Of a stretch of DNA of 64,000 nt, positions 54,601 through 63,527 are shown piece by piece. The first letter of the stretch is position 1, and every line of letters starts with the position of its first letter. Under the pieces are notes generated by a model that was not told the DNA's origin, ran no database searches, and was given only the letters and a program-made list of their open reading frames with translations. The translations under genes and the position numbers were made by a program. Source of the stretch: Thiocapsa imhoffii (GTDB lineage: Bacteria > Pseudomonadota > Gammaproteobacteria > Chromatiales > Chromatiaceae). The stretch is from the NCBI RefSeq assembly GCF_016583985.1, contig NZ_NRSD01000014.1, positions 1 to 64,000 of the forward strand. Reading direction: 5' to 3'.

Positions 54601-55800
54601 GTGAGCGAGCAAGAGCGTATCGAGACGGTTGCGGACGGGGTGAGTCGCGAACGCGCGCCGCGGCCATTGGATCAGGGCGATCGCGTCCCGACCCCACGCG
54701 CGGCGCCCCTGGAGCCATCCTTGACGGTCGCTGACGCGGAGCCACGGTCGCAACCGCTGATGTCACGGATCAGCGAGGCCGAGGTCGAGCACCTGCTCCA
54801 GGAATTGGATCTCAACGATACCCAATCCATCCTCTTCTTCGGCGCCAAGGCTCAGGAGCGACTGACCGAGGTCTCGGATCAGATGCTCGAGGGTGTGCGC
54901 GCGAAGGATATCGGCCCGGCAGGTCAGGCGCTCTCGGAGATGGTCACCACGCTGAAGGGGTTTCGCGTCGACGATCTCGATCCCAATCGCAAGCCCGGAT
55001 TGCTCGCCCGCTTGACCGGCCGGGGGCGTCCGATGGTGCGGTTCCTCCAGGAATACGAGGCGGTCCGCGACCAAATCGAGACCATCTCGGCACAGTTGGA
55101 ACGCCATCAAACCAAACTCCTAACCGACGTGACCGCGCTCGATCGCCTCTATGCCGCGAATCTCGACTATTTTCGGGCGTTGGAGCAACACATTGCCGCC
55201 GGGGAGCGCAAACTCGTGGAACTCGACAGCACGACCATCCCCGCGCTGGTGAAGCAGGTCGAGTCCAGTCAAGACATGGTCGAGTCTCAGCGTCTGAAGG
55301 ATGTGCGTGGTGCGCGTGATGACCTCGAGCGGCGTGTCCACGACCTGAAGTTGACCCGGCAGGTGACCATGCAGGGCTTGCCGAGCATCCGTCTGGTGCA
55401 GGAGAGCGACAAGGGGCTGATCAACAAAATCAACTCCACCTTAGTGAATACGGTGCCCCTGTGGCGTCAGCAGTTGGCGCAGGCCGTGACCATTTACCGC
55501 TCTGGTCAGGCGGCCGAAACCATCAAGTCCGCGACCGATTTGACCAATGACCTCCTGCGTGCGAACGCCGAGAATCTCAGGACGGCCAATGCCGAGGCGC
55601 GCCGCCAGATCGAGCGTGGGGTGTTCGACATCGAGGTCGTGAAGCAGGCCAATCAGACCTTGATCGACACCATCGAGGACAGTTTGGCGATCGCCGACGA
55701 GGGGAAACGGGCACGCGCCCTGGCGAGCGAGGAGCTGCAGCGACTCGAGAGCGATCTGCGCCGGACGCTGACCGCGGCGAGCGCGCGGCGCACGAGCTGA
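54601..55800 (+). CDS. telA: Toxic anion resistance protein TelA
   Basis: A 399-residue TelA-family protein, soluble and helical, first described in tellurite resistance and paired with XpaC-like proteins. Family stretches include QALSEMVTTLKGFRVDDLDPN, LEQHIAAGERKLVEL and SSQDMVESQRLKDVRGARDDLERRVHDL. Near the C-terminus are VKQANQTLIDTIEDSLAIADEGKRAR. There are no membrane helices; the N-terminal 50 residues are Pro/Glu-rich and variable. A GGGGAGA site lies about 9 bases before the GTG start. It probably works with the XpaC-like protein at the membrane. Direct tellurite handling is inferred from the family only. Confidence 0.9.
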   Translation: MSEQERIETVADGVSRERAPRPLDQGDRVPTPRAAPLEPSLTVADAEPRSQPLMSRISEAEVEHLLQELDLNDTQSILFFGAKAQERLTEVSDQMLEGVRAKDIGPAGQALSEMVTTLKGFRVDDLDPNRKPGLLARLTGRGRPMVRFLQEYEAVRDQIETISAQLERHQTKLLTDVTALDRLYAANLDYFRALEQHIAAGERKLVELDSTTIPALVKQVESSQDMVESQRLKDVRGARDDLERRVHDLKLTRQVTMQGLPSIRLVQESDKGLINKINSTLVNTVPLWRQQLAQAVTIYRSGQAAETIKSATDLTNDLLRANAENLRTANAEARRQIERGVFDIEVVKQANQTLIDTIEDSLAIADEGKRARALASEELQRLESDLRRTLTAASARRTS

Positions 55801-55975
55801 CGCCGCGGTCTCTCCCAGTCCATGACGGTGGGTCGCGATGCCGTCGTCCATGGCACGGCGCGTTTCGAGCACAAGCGGCCCGGACCGAATGCTCGGTCGG
55901 CATCTGCATGGCCGCGAGCGCCGTGTGAGGTCACTGGGCGCCGTTTGAATCCTGGCGACGCGGTTGCGTCCGCTG

Positions 55976-56004
55976 CTTTCATTTTTTGGGGAATTCGGTA
56001 TAGT
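55976..56004 (+). promoter_or_regulatory. Candidate sigma-70 promoter for rpsP operon
   Basis: A -10 hexamer TATAGT (55999-56004) follows a CTTTCA -35-like hexamer (55976-55981) with exactly 17 bases between, in an AT-rich patch 61 bases before the rpsP start. The -35 is a 3/6 match, so strength is uncertain. Confidence 0.45.
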
Positions 56005-56065
56005 TGCGCGTTTACCTACGGGGCCTGCCCCCGTCACGTCACATCGTCTGGGTCCAGGACTGCAC

Positions 56066-56338
56066 ATGGTTACGATTCGTCTTTCGCGGGGTGGTTCCAA
56101 GAAAAACCCCTTCTACCAAATCGTTGTCGCCGATATTCGCGCCAAGCGGGATGGCCGCTATATCGAGCGGATCGGATTCTTCAATCCGCTCGCGCGCGGT
56201 GGCGAGGTATCGCTGCGCGTCGATCGGCAGCGGGCGGACTACTGGATTGCGTGCGGTGCCCAGCCGACCGATCGCGTGAAGCAACTGCTCAAGCAGGCTG
56301 CGCGTGAGCAGGCGGCAACCACCGTCGTTGCCGCCTGA
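56066..56338 (+). CDS. rpsP: 30S ribosomal protein S16
   Basis: A 90-residue S16, a small-subunit assembly protein, recognised by [20 protein letters not shown] at its start and by [19 protein letters not shown]. Length matches E. coli S16 (82) plus a short Ala/Thr-rich tail. It heads the conserved rpsP-rimM-trmD-rplS operon; the upstream in-frame extension to 55964 is not part of the protein. A TATAGT promoter element lies 61 bases upstream. Confidence 0.97.
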   Translation: MVTIRLSRGGSKKNPFYQIVVADIRAKRDGRYIERIGFFNPLARGGEVSLRVDRQRADYWIACGAQPTDRVKQLLKQAAREQAATTVVAA

Positions 56339-56388
56339 GTCGCGCGGGCCACGTCAGACTGAATCGCTCGCATCGCGCGGTCGCTCCG

Positions 56389-56898
56389 ATGGACGTCGAT
56401 CATGACGCCCCCCGTGTTGTCGTTGGGCGGATCGCCGGCGTGTTCGGGGTCCAGGGCTGGGTCAAGGTCGTCTCGGAGACCGATCCACCCGAAGGAATCC
56501 TGGGCTACTCGCCGTGGCGACTGGGTCTGGATCAACAGTCATGGCGTGTGCGAGAAGGCAAGCGCCATGGCAAAGGCTTGATCGTCCGTTTGGAGGGCTG
56601 CGCGGACCGCGATCAGGCCGCCGAATTGGTCGGGCGAGAGATCTCGGTCCCTCGCGATCAACTGCCGCCGCCCGCACCCGACGAGTTCTATTGGATCGAT
56701 TTGGAAGGATTGACCGTGGAAACCGTCGATGGGGTGGCGCTCGGAGTCGTCGATCATTTGTTCGCGACCGGCGCGAATGATGTGGTCGTCGTGCGGGGCG
56801 AGCGCGAGCGCCTGCTGCCCTTTGTCTGGGGTGAGGTCATTCAGGAGGTCGATCTCGAGCAGCGTCGCATGCGCGTTGATTGGGATCCAACCTTCTAG
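56389..56898 (+). CDS. rimM: 16S rRNA processing protein RimM
   Basis: A 169-residue RimM, which binds S19 in the 30S head and helps late 16S maturation. The opening [18 protein letters not shown] and the PRC-barrel segment [19 protein letters not shown] are diagnostic, followed by [17 protein letters not shown]. It ends with the DW motif DWDP near the C-terminus. It lies between rpsP (50-bp gap) and trmD (22-bp gap) in the usual order. Length fits E. coli RimM (182). Confidence 0.96.
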   Translation: MDVDHDAPRVVVGRIAGVFGVQGWVKVVSETDPPEGILGYSPWRLGLDQQSWRVREGKRHGKGLIVRLEGCADRDQAAELVGREISVPRDQLPPPAPDEFYWIDLEGLTVETVDGVALGVVDHLFATGANDVVVVRGERERLLPFVWGEVIQEVDLEQRRMRVDWDPTF

Positions 56899-56920
56899 CG
56901 GCACGCGCCACGGGTTCCTG

Positions 56921-57670
56921 ATGCGTTTTGATGTGATCACGCTGTTTCCCGCGCTGTTTGAGATCGTGCGTGATCAAGGCGTGACCGGGCGTGCGTTCGC
57001 ACGCGGACTCGCGCGGTTGCACCTGTGGAACCCGCGTGACTTCACCACTGATCGGCATCGCACGGTCGATGATCGGCCTTATGGTGGTGGGCCGGGCATG
57101 GTCATGATGATCGAACCGCTGCGTGACGCCATTCGCGCCGCGCGCTCCAGCGCTCCCGACAGTCGGGTCGCCTATCTCTCGCCGCAGGGGCGCGTTCTCG
57201 ATCAGTCTGGTCTCGCAGCCTGCGCGGCGCGGCCGGGTTGGATCCTGGTCGCGGGGCGGTACGAGGGAGTCGACGAGCGACTGCTCGAGCTGGAGATCGA
57301 TGAGGAATGGTCGATTGGAGACTATGTCCTGAGTGGGGGCGAACTGCCTGCCATGGTGGTGATGGATGCAATGATCCGGCTGTTGCCAGGTGCGCTTGGA
57401 CATGCCGACTCGGCGGCACAGGATTCGCATAGCGACGGCTTGCTCGATTATCCTCACTACACGCGGCCACCCGAATTCAATGGCCATTGTGTCCCACCGG
57501 TGTTGCGCAGCGGGGATCATGCCGCGATCGCCCGGTGGCGCTTGCTGCAGTCGCTGATTCGGACCCGGCAGCGTCGGCCAGAATTGCTCGCGCAACGCGG
57601 GCTGAAACCACACGAGCAAGCGCTGCTCGATGAATACGATCGTGCTCATCATCGTGATGAGTTCGGTTGA
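56921..57670 (+). CDS. trmD: tRNA (guanine-37-N1)-methyltransferase
   Basis: A 249-residue SPOUT methyltransferase modifying G37 of tRNAs, which prevents frameshifting. The trefoil-knot markers are [24 protein letters not shown] and [20 protein letters not shown], and the [13 protein letters not shown] segment lies near residues 50-62. The ATG giving [14 protein letters not shown] is preceded by a weak site; the in-frame extension back to 56729 is inside rimM. Third gene of the rpsP operon; rplS follows after 20 bp. Confidence 0.97.
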   Translation: MRFDVITLFPALFEIVRDQGVTGRAFARGLARLHLWNPRDFTTDRHRTVDDRPYGGGPGMVMMIEPLRDAIRAARSSAPDSRVAYLSPQGRVLDQSGLAACAARPGWILVAGRYEGVDERLLELEIDEEWSIGDYVLSGGELPAMVVMDAMIRLLPGALGHADSAAQDSHSDGLLDYPHYTRPPEFNGHCVPPVLRSGDHAAIARWRLLQSLIRTRQRRPELLAQRGLKPHEQALLDEYDRAHHRDEFG

Positions 57671-57690
57671 GAACAGGAGCCGAAGGTAAC

Positions 57691-58035
57691 ATGAGCAACA
57701 TCATTCTTGAGCTCGAATCAGAGCAAATGAAGCCGGAGATCCCAAGCTTTGCGCCGGGTGACACCGTCTCGGTCCAAGTGCGCGTCAAGGAAGGCAATCG
57801 GGAGCGCTTGCAGGCGTTTGAGGGCGTGGTCATCGCGATTCGCAATCGTGGTTTGAACTCGGCCTTCACCGTGCGCAAGATCTCCCACGGCGAGGGCGTC
57901 GAGCGGGTCTTCCAGACCCATAGCCCGGTCATCGCCGGGATCGAAGTCAAGCGCAAGGGCGATGTCCGGCGCGCCAAGCTCTACTATTTGCGTGGCCGCA
58001 CCGGTAAGAGCGCGCGGATTCGCGAAAAGATCTAG
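57691..58035 (+). CDS. rplS: 50S ribosomal protein L19
   Basis: A 114-residue L19 located at the interface of the two ribosomal subunits. Recognised by [42 protein letters not shown] and [14 protein letters not shown]. Length matches E. coli L19 (115). The ATG at 57691 begins MSNIILELE; the longer frame to 57667 overlaps trmD. It closes the rpsP-rimM-trmD-rplS operon. Confidence 0.97.
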   Translation: MSNIILELESEQMKPEIPSFAPGDTVSVQVRVKEGNRERLQAFEGVVIAIRNRGLNSAFTVRKISHGEGVERVFQTHSPVIAGIEVKRKGDVRRAKLYYLRGRTGKSARIREKI

Positions 58036-58089
58036 CGCGCTCGCGCGCACCACGCCGACGCCGCGTCTCATCCCCAGGTCCAATCTCTC

Positions 58090-59544
58090 GTGTCTGGATC
58101 CGCGATCACGCCGACCTTTCTCTGGCATGATTACGAGACCTGGGGCGCGGATGCTCGACGTGACCGCCCTTGTCAGTTCGCGGCGATCCGCACCGATGTC
58201 GATCTCAATGAGGTCGAGCCACCTGTCGTGCTTTACGCTCGGCCGGCCACGGATGTCTTGCCACACCCGGAGGCCTGCTTGGTCACCGGCATCACCCCGC
58301 AGCTTGCCGAGCGAAAGGGGCTTGTGGAGGCCGCATTCGCGGCCGCCATCCAGACGCAGTTCAGTGTCCCGGGCACCTGTGGTGTTGGTTACAACAGCAT
58401 GCGCTTCGACGATGAAGTCACGCGTCATCTGCTGTACCGCAATCTCATCGACCCCTATGCCCGGGAGTGGCAGCAGGGTAACTCACGCTGGGATCTGATC
58501 GACGTGCTGCGCTTGGCGCATGCACTCCGTCCGGCTGGGCTGCAGTGGCCGACCCGGGAGGATGGCACGGTTTCTTTTCGGCTCGAACATCTGAGCGCGG
58601 CGAATGAGATCGATCATGGCCAGGCGCATGATGCGCTGGCTGACGTGCGCGCAACCATTGCACTGGCGCGACGACTCCGCCAGGTCCAGCCGCGGCTCTT
58701 CGAGTACGCCCTGAGCTTGCGGGATAAGCAGCGGGTGCGGGAACGGCTCGCGCGGGGCGCGCCGCTTCTTCATGTTTCCGCCCGCTACCCGGCCGCGTTG
58801 GGCTGTCTCGCCCCCGTCCTGCCCCTGTGTCCACACCCAGGCAACGGCAATGGCATCGTCTGCATGGATTTGCGCACCGCTCCGGATCCACTCTTCGACC
58901 TTTCGGTGGAGGTGTTGCGGAGTCGTCTGTTTACGCTGACCGCAGAGCTACCGGCCGGGGTGGAGCGGATTCCATTGAAAACCATTCACGTGAACAGGTC
59001 ACCGATGCTTGCGCCGCTGGGGACGCTTGCGCCAGAGCAGGCCGAGCGATGGTCGGTTGATCTGGCGCAGGTGCAGCGTCATGCCGAACGCCTGCGAGCG
59101 GCGCACGAGGAGATCGCGGAAAAGGTTGCGGCGGTGCATCGTCACCCCGACCGACCGCCTGAGACGGATCCAGATCTGATGTTGTACTCAGGGGGTTTCC
59201 TACCGGATGCCGACCGCCGTCAGCTCGACCGTCTGCGTGCGCTCGCCCCCGAAGCGTTGGCGCATGAGGCGCCGAGCTTCCAGGACCCCCGCCTCGCGCA
59301 AATGTTGTTTCGTTACCGTGCCCGCAACTGGCCCGAAACCCTGACCCCTACCGAACGCGAGGATTGGGAGCACGAGCGGCTGACGCGGCTGACCGACCCG
59401 GGCGCGGGGGCCAGCATCGTGTTCGATGTCTTCGAAGAGCGTCTGAACACACTTGCCGAACAACATGAGTCCGACCCGAACAAGCGCGCCATCCTTGAGG
59501 CCGTGCGTGCTTGGTCCGAGCGGATTCTCGATGTGCAGGATTGA
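58090..59544 (+). CDS. sbcB: Exodeoxyribonuclease I
   Basis: A 484-residue 3'-5' single-strand DNA exonuclease of the DnaQ-like DEDD superfamily, used in recombination and mismatch repair. The first acidic motif is LWHDYETWG (Asp and Glu). The second includes GVGYNSMRFDDEV. The third is AHDALADVRATIALA. An SH3-like and helical C-terminal half typical of ExoI follows, with PLKTIHVNRSP and the final LTRLTDPG region. Length matches E. coli SbcB (475). The GTG start yields MSGSAITPTFLWHDYE and seems right. It lies 54 bp after rplS. Confidence 0.95.
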   Translation: MSGSAITPTFLWHDYETWGADARRDRPCQFAAIRTDVDLNEVEPPVVLYARPATDVLPHPEACLVTGITPQLAERKGLVEAAFAAAIQTQFSVPGTCGVGYNSMRFDDEVTRHLLYRNLIDPYAREWQQGNSRWDLIDVLRLAHALRPAGLQWPTREDGTVSFRLEHLSAANEIDHGQAHDALADVRATIALARRLRQVQPRLFEYALSLRDKQRVRERLARGAPLLHVSARYPAALGCLAPVLPLCPHPGNGNGIVCMDLRTAPDPLFDLSVEVLRSRLFTLTAELPAGVERIPLKTIHVNRSPMLAPLGTLAPEQAERWSVDLAQVQRHAERLRAAHEEIAEKVAAVHRHPDRPPETDPDLMLYSGGFLPDADRRQLDRLRALAPEALAHEAPSFQDPRLAQMLFRYRARNWPETLTPTEREDWEHERLTRLTDPGAGASIVFDVFEERLNTLAEQHESDPNKRAILEAVRAWSERILDVQD

Positions 59545-59596
59545 GAGGCGTCGCCCCCGTGAGCGAGTCGTAGTCTACAGCGGACCTCGATGCTCC

Positions 59597-59621
59597 GGGG
59601 GCTCACGCTTCAGGAGCCCCC
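59597..59621. terminator. Stem-loop between convergent sbcB and the CxxC protein gene
   Basis: GGGGGCTC and GAGCCCCC form an 8-bp perfect stem with a 9-base loop, 52 bases past the sbcB stop and just before the end of the convergent gene. There is no T-run, so it is a probable but not textbook bidirectional terminator. Confidence 0.45.
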
Positions 59622-59633
59622 CGCGGTGCGTGC

Positions 59634-60233
59634 TCAGCTTGCGCTCAACCCGCGCGATTTCAGGTGTCGAATGATCACCGAGTCGGTGCGATTCTTCGAG
59701 GTCGCGGCCTTCATGAAGATAACGACGCGGTCGATATCGCGAATGACTCCCTTCACCTGTGCATCGACGTCGAGCGATCCGCTGATGGAGTTGAAGGCCA
59801 GGTCCATGAGGGTGTGATCGTTGCGGGCGATGCCGATTGCGTAGGCGATGTAGCAGGCTAAACTCGGATGGCGCAGATGAATGCGCTGGGCGAAGCTCTT
59901 CCATGCCGCCTCCCACTCGCGCCACTCGATCACGGAGACATCGCTCCTCGAGGTCCGTAAAAAGAGCGTGGTCCGAACGAGTTCCTTCTTCCAGTTCCAG
60001 TCGCGCACGCCAAGTTGACGGCGTTCCCGGTCGATTGCACGTTCGTGGTGCCGTTGGCAGTGCTCGCATTGATAGTAACAGGCCAGGACAAAGGCCAGAT
60101 ACTCGCGATCGAGCATGCTGAGGACGAAGGGGTCGGACTCGCCCGGTACGCCGGTGAAGACGTGGGCATGCAATTCAGTGAGAACGTCGTTGAAAGCGTG
60201 TCCAAGGACTGGAGACTGCTCTACCTTGGCCAT
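59634..60233 (-). CDS. AhpD-like CxxC protein of unknown function
   Basis: A 199-residue soluble helical protein. Residues 56-63 read CEHCQRHH, giving the CxxC-x3-H pattern (C56, C59, H63) shared with AhpD/carboxymuconolactone-decarboxylase-like proteins. A second conserved-looking region, SLACYIAYAIGIARNDHTLMDLAF, resembles the paired helix that follows in this fold. It may be a thiol peroxidase-type redox protein, but the family match is partial and function is unknown. No signal peptide. The ATG at 60233 is preferred over the extension to 60344, which adds a non-family Arg/Ser-rich leader. It converges on sbcB. Confidence 0.6.
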   Translation of the reverse strand: MAKVEQSPVLGHAFNDVLTELHAHVFTGVPGESDPFVLSMLDREYLAFVLACYYQCEHCQRHHERAIDRERRQLGVRDWNWKKELVRTTLFLRTSRSDVSVIEWREWEAAWKSFAQRIHLRHPSLACYIAYAIGIARNDHTLMDLAFNSISGSLDVDAQVKGVIRDIDRVVIFMKAATSKNRTDSVIIRHLKSRGLSAS

Positions 60234-60610
60234 GAAGGACCTCTTGGTTGCTGGGTTGATTGTTCTAGATGATGGGATCTCGAAGACCGAACCAAAACGG
60301 CTCGGCCGCGGGTGTGATGAGGCCTGACCACGCTCACTCCCCACACATTCCAGGTGCCGTGGCCTCTGGATGACGGTCGGTAGGGGCCGGCGGGAGCCGA
60401 GGTTGCGCTAGCCAGGGCGGTTGTCAGGTTGACGAACGCAGAGGCCTGCCTGGTGACCGAGTGCGCCGGGATCGCTCCCTCGACAGCGCTCCGCGGTGGC
60501 TGAACCCACGGCGAACGCATTGGGGGGAGAGGTTCCGCCTCGGGTCGTGGTCGCTTCGTTCAGCCGCGTCGCATCCCTCCGGTTGCCCATGTCCGCACGG
60601 GCGTTTGCGA
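60234..60610. other. Intergenic region with no supported gene
   Basis: The 377-bp gap lies between the CxxC protein gene and the next minus-strand gene. Frames in it are Arg/Ser-rich on both strands and lack family signatures. No RNA gene or repeat was recognised. Confidence 0.35.
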
Positions 60611-60973
60611 TCAATCGGCGGCGCGGGGTGCGGCCGCGGACTGCGCAACCGTCTCGGGTCCTTCCATGAGCTTGCGGATGATGTCACGGCACTGAGCGGC
60701 GTTACTGATCCAGTCGAGTCCAGCCTCGGCTGGCACCGCGCCGCTCTGCTCGCGGATCTTGCCAACCGCGGTCGCAATCAGGGCGTCGATCTGCGCGGGG
60801 TCCACAACGAAGCCTTGTTCCTCGACGGTCTCGATAGCGAGACAAACGCCGGCCTGAGAGCCGACGACGAGTCCACTTGCCGCACCCATTCCAGCACCGA
60901 ACCCGAGCGCTAGGAACCCGCCAACGGCACTGCCGATCAGGAGAAAGATCAGGGCAAGGATGGTTGTCTTCAT
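60611..60973 (-). CDS. Small membrane protein with glycine-zipper-like helix
   Basis: A 120-residue protein. An N-terminal helix (about 4-28) is followed by a Gly/Ala-rich segment FGAGMGAASGLVVGSQAG reminiscent of glycine-zipper motifs. A soluble charged domain follows with two cysteines (one in the GVCLAIET region, one in AAQCRDIIRK). It is probably inner-membrane or exported with an uncleaved anchor. The function is unknown. It is transcribed in the same direction as the next small gene (61028-61438), 54 bp downstream of it, and may form an operon with it. Confidence 0.6.
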   Translation of the reverse strand: MKTTILALIFLLIGSAVGGFLALGFGAGMGAASGLVVGSQAGVCLAIETVEEQGFVVDPAQIDALIATAVGKIREQSGAVPAEAGLDWISNAAQCRDIIRKLMEGPETVAQSAAAPRAAD

Positions 60974-61027
60974 GCAGGTCTCTCGGATGCGGAAAACGGG
61001 AGGATGAATGCGGGAAGGACGCCCCGT

Positions 61028-61438
61028 TCAGGGTGCCGCCGGTCCCCACTGCCAGATACTGTCGCCGCGCGGCAAGGTGACGTCACCCAGCGGACCCAGG
61101 GTGCCGGACAGGCCGTCCGGACCGATGTGTCCGGTAAAATGCACCTCACCCTCACTGGGGTGGGTCGCGCTGAAGGAGACGGTGTCGGCGTCGATGCCCA
61201 ATTCCACCAGTTGCGCGCGCGCCGGCACCACGTCCGCAAACTGAACCAACGCGGTGTAACGAATCGACTCCTCCTCAACATAGGGCAGGATGAAGATCTC
61301 AAGGCCGTACAGATGTCCTTGCTCGACCGATGGCTCCATGTTGGAGTAGAACCCCTGCGGTTTAAACTCGGCGGCAGCGACCAGCGACACCGTCCATCCA
61401 ACCAGGAGGACGACCAGGATCTGTGATCGAATGTACAT
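61028..61438 (-). CDS. Small exported protein of unknown function
   Basis: A 136-residue protein with a signal peptide (about 1-22, VSLVAAA) and a mature domain with many beta strands and acidic residues. The tail is Gly/Pro-rich, ending WGPAAP. No catalytic motif is recognised. It lies on the minus strand just upstream of the glycine-zipper protein gene and is divergent from slt, with about 90 bp between. Its role in the envelope is inferred only from the signal peptide and neighbours. Confidence 0.6.
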   Translation of the reverse strand: MYIRSQILVVLLVGWTVSLVAAAEFKPQGFYSNMEPSVEQGHLYGLEIFILPYVEEESIRYTALVQFADVVPARAQLVELGIDADTVSFSATHPSEGEVHFTGHIGPDGLSGTLGPLGDVTLPRGDSIWQWGPAAP

Positions 61439-61528
61439 GAAGGTGTCCGTTCAGTCGATTGACTCTTGAAGAGCATGCCACCGGGCCGATGCTGGGGATG
61501 GCCTTGCTCCCGCTGCAGTGGGATCTGA

Positions 61529-63514
61529 ATGCACGACAGTATAGCGAACCGGCAACGATTTTTCGGCTGGACCTCGGGCTTGGTTCGGCAAGGCGCCTGG
61601 TGGCCATGCCGACGCCCGCTGTTGGCACTGCTCCTCTGCAGCCAGTTCGACACCTTCGCCGCCAGTCCCGATGCCCTGTTCATCCAGGCCGAGCAGGCCT
61701 TGCGGGCCGGGGATCAGGACCGCTTCTCGCTCCTCGCCGTGGACTTGGCGGATCACCCGCTCTATTCCTACTTGCGTTTCGCCGAGCTGACGCAGGATCT
61801 GGCGAGCACGAGCGATGCCGCGATCGAAGAGTTTCTGGAGCGTTTCCCCCAAACCCAACTGGCCAGTCGCTTGCGCCGTGCCTACCTGGCGCGGCTGGCA
61901 TCCACTGAGCGTTGGGCTGATTATGCCCGTTTCGATCGCCCCGACGACAGCGCCGAGCGGCGTTGCCTCAGGCTGCGAGCCCTGATCGAGACCGGCCGGG
62001 CTGCCGCGGCCTTCGAGCAGATCCCCCCCTTGTGGCGTTCTGCTCGTTCCCAGCCGGCGAGCTGCGACCCGGTCTTTGACGCCTGGCGCGAAGCCGGTGG
62101 CCTAACGAGTGAGCTGATCCGGGAGCGTCTGCGCCTTGCCATGGAGGCTGGCGAGCAGGGCCTGGCCCGCCATCTGGTCACCCTGCTGCCGGATTCCGAG
62201 CGCGACAGCGCACGGCGCTGGTTCACTGCCGCAACCGATCCGGATCGGTTCTTGGAGGCGAGTGTTCCGAGCGAGCAGGATGCTGACGTCCCCGCATTGA
62301 TCGCGCATGCCCTCGTCGCGCTGGCGGATCAATCGCCCACCGAGGCGCGCGCGCGGCTGCGTCGGTTTCAGGCTCGATTGCGTCTGGATGAGTCAGCCTG
62401 GAATCGTGCGCATGCCGCGGTGGGTGCGGCACTCGTTCGCGATGGCGACCCCGAGGGTTTCGTGCTGTGGGACGAGGTGCGTGCAACCCCAGAGACTCAG
62501 GTCGAGCAGGAGCGGCGTTTGCGCGAGGCGGTGCGGCATGCAGCTTGGAGTTGGGTTCTTCTCTGGGGCGAGCGATTGCCCGAGGGCGCTGCATCACGGG
62601 AGCAGTGGGACTATTGGCAAGGGCGCGCCGCGCTTGCGCTCGGGGATGCCGAGACCGCCCAGGACCGTTTCGAGCGCGCGGCCGCCGGGCGCACGCTCTG
62701 GGCCTTTCTGGCCGCCGACCGTCTGGGGCGAGACTATCAACTCGGGCATGCGAACTTGCCGGCCGAACCGGCCTGGATTCGTCAGTTCATGCAGAGCCCA
62801 ACGCTGGCGCGGATGCGCGCCCTGAATCGTCTCGGTCGTGAAATCGACATGCGCCGCGAGTGGCGGGAGCTGTTGCAGCATGCGGAGGTTCCCAAACGGC
62901 TGGCCGCCGCCTATGTCGCCGATGTGATGGGCTGGCACGATCAGGCCATCCAGGCGCAGGTCCACTCGGGGCACTGGAGTGACCTGGCGCTGCGCTTCCC
63001 GCTGCCCTATCGGGACTGGGTGGAGGAGCAGAGCTGGGAGCACGCACTCGAGCCGGATTGGGTCTTTGCGGTGATGCGACAGGAGAGTCGTTTCGCGCGA
63101 ACCCTGGCCTCGCATGCTGGCGCCGTCGGTCTGATGCAACTGCTACCCACGACCGCGCGCGAGGTTGCGCTGGCGCGTGGCCAGACGGCGCCATCACGAT
63201 GGGAACTCCTCGAGCCGGCGCGCAACATCGAACTCGGCACGGCCTATCTGGCGTGGTTGCGAGATCGATTCGGTCACGTCGCCTTGGCGAGCGCAGCCTA
63301 TAATGCGGGCCCGGCGCGGGTGGCGGGATGGCTGCCGGCGGCGTGCGAGGACGCTGACCGTTGGATCCTGGCGATCCCGTTTCGCGAGACGCGCGCCTAT
63401 GTCGAGCGTATCCTGACCTATCGTGTCTTCTATCGAGCCCGTTTGGGTTTGCCCCCGATTCGGGTCTCGGATTGGCTGCCGCCGGTCCCCGGTGCGAATG
63501 AATCCTGTGACTGA
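61529..63514 (+). CDS. slt: Soluble lytic murein transglycosylase
   Basis: A 661-residue Slt70-type periplasmic enzyme cutting the beta-1,4 bond of peptidoglycan to give 1,6-anhydromuropeptides. A signal peptide covers about residues 25-45. A long superhelical U-domain follows (repeated helices rich in Ala, Arg and Glu), then the lysozyme-like C-domain. Catalytic E519 sits in RQESRF, with GLMQLLPTTA and SAAYNAGPARVAGWL completing the SLT pattern. Length matches E. coli Slt70 (645). The start ATG 61529 precedes the signal peptide by about 25 residues and may be a little upstream of the true start. The downstream gene begins 13 bases after its stop. Confidence 0.93.
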   Translation: MHDSIANRQRFFGWTSGLVRQGAWWPCRRPLLALLLCSQFDTFAASPDALFIQAEQALRAGDQDRFSLLAVDLADHPLYSYLRFAELTQDLASTSDAAIEEFLERFPQTQLASRLRRAYLARLASTERWADYARFDRPDDSAERRCLRLRALIETGRAAAAFEQIPPLWRSARSQPASCDPVFDAWREAGGLTSELIRERLRLAMEAGEQGLARHLVTLLPDSERDSARRWFTAATDPDRFLEASVPSEQDADVPALIAHALVALADQSPTEARARLRRFQARLRLDESAWNRAHAAVGAALVRDGDPEGFVLWDEVRATPETQVEQERRLREAVRHAAWSWVLLWGERLPEGAASREQWDYWQGRAALALGDAETAQDRFERAAAGRTLWAFLAADRLGRDYQLGHANLPAEPAWIRQFMQSPTLARMRALNRLGREIDMRREWRELLQHAEVPKRLAAAYVADVMGWHDQAIQAQVHSGHWSDLALRFPLPYRDWVEEQSWEHALEPDWVFAVMRQESRFARTLASHAGAVGLMQLLPTTAREVALARGQTAPSRWELLEPARNIELGTAYLAWLRDRFGHVALASAAYNAGPARVAGWLPAACEDADRWILAIPFRETRAYVERILTYRVFYRARLGLPPIRVSDWLPPVPGANESCD

Positions 63515-63527
63515 AGTGAGTGAATCG

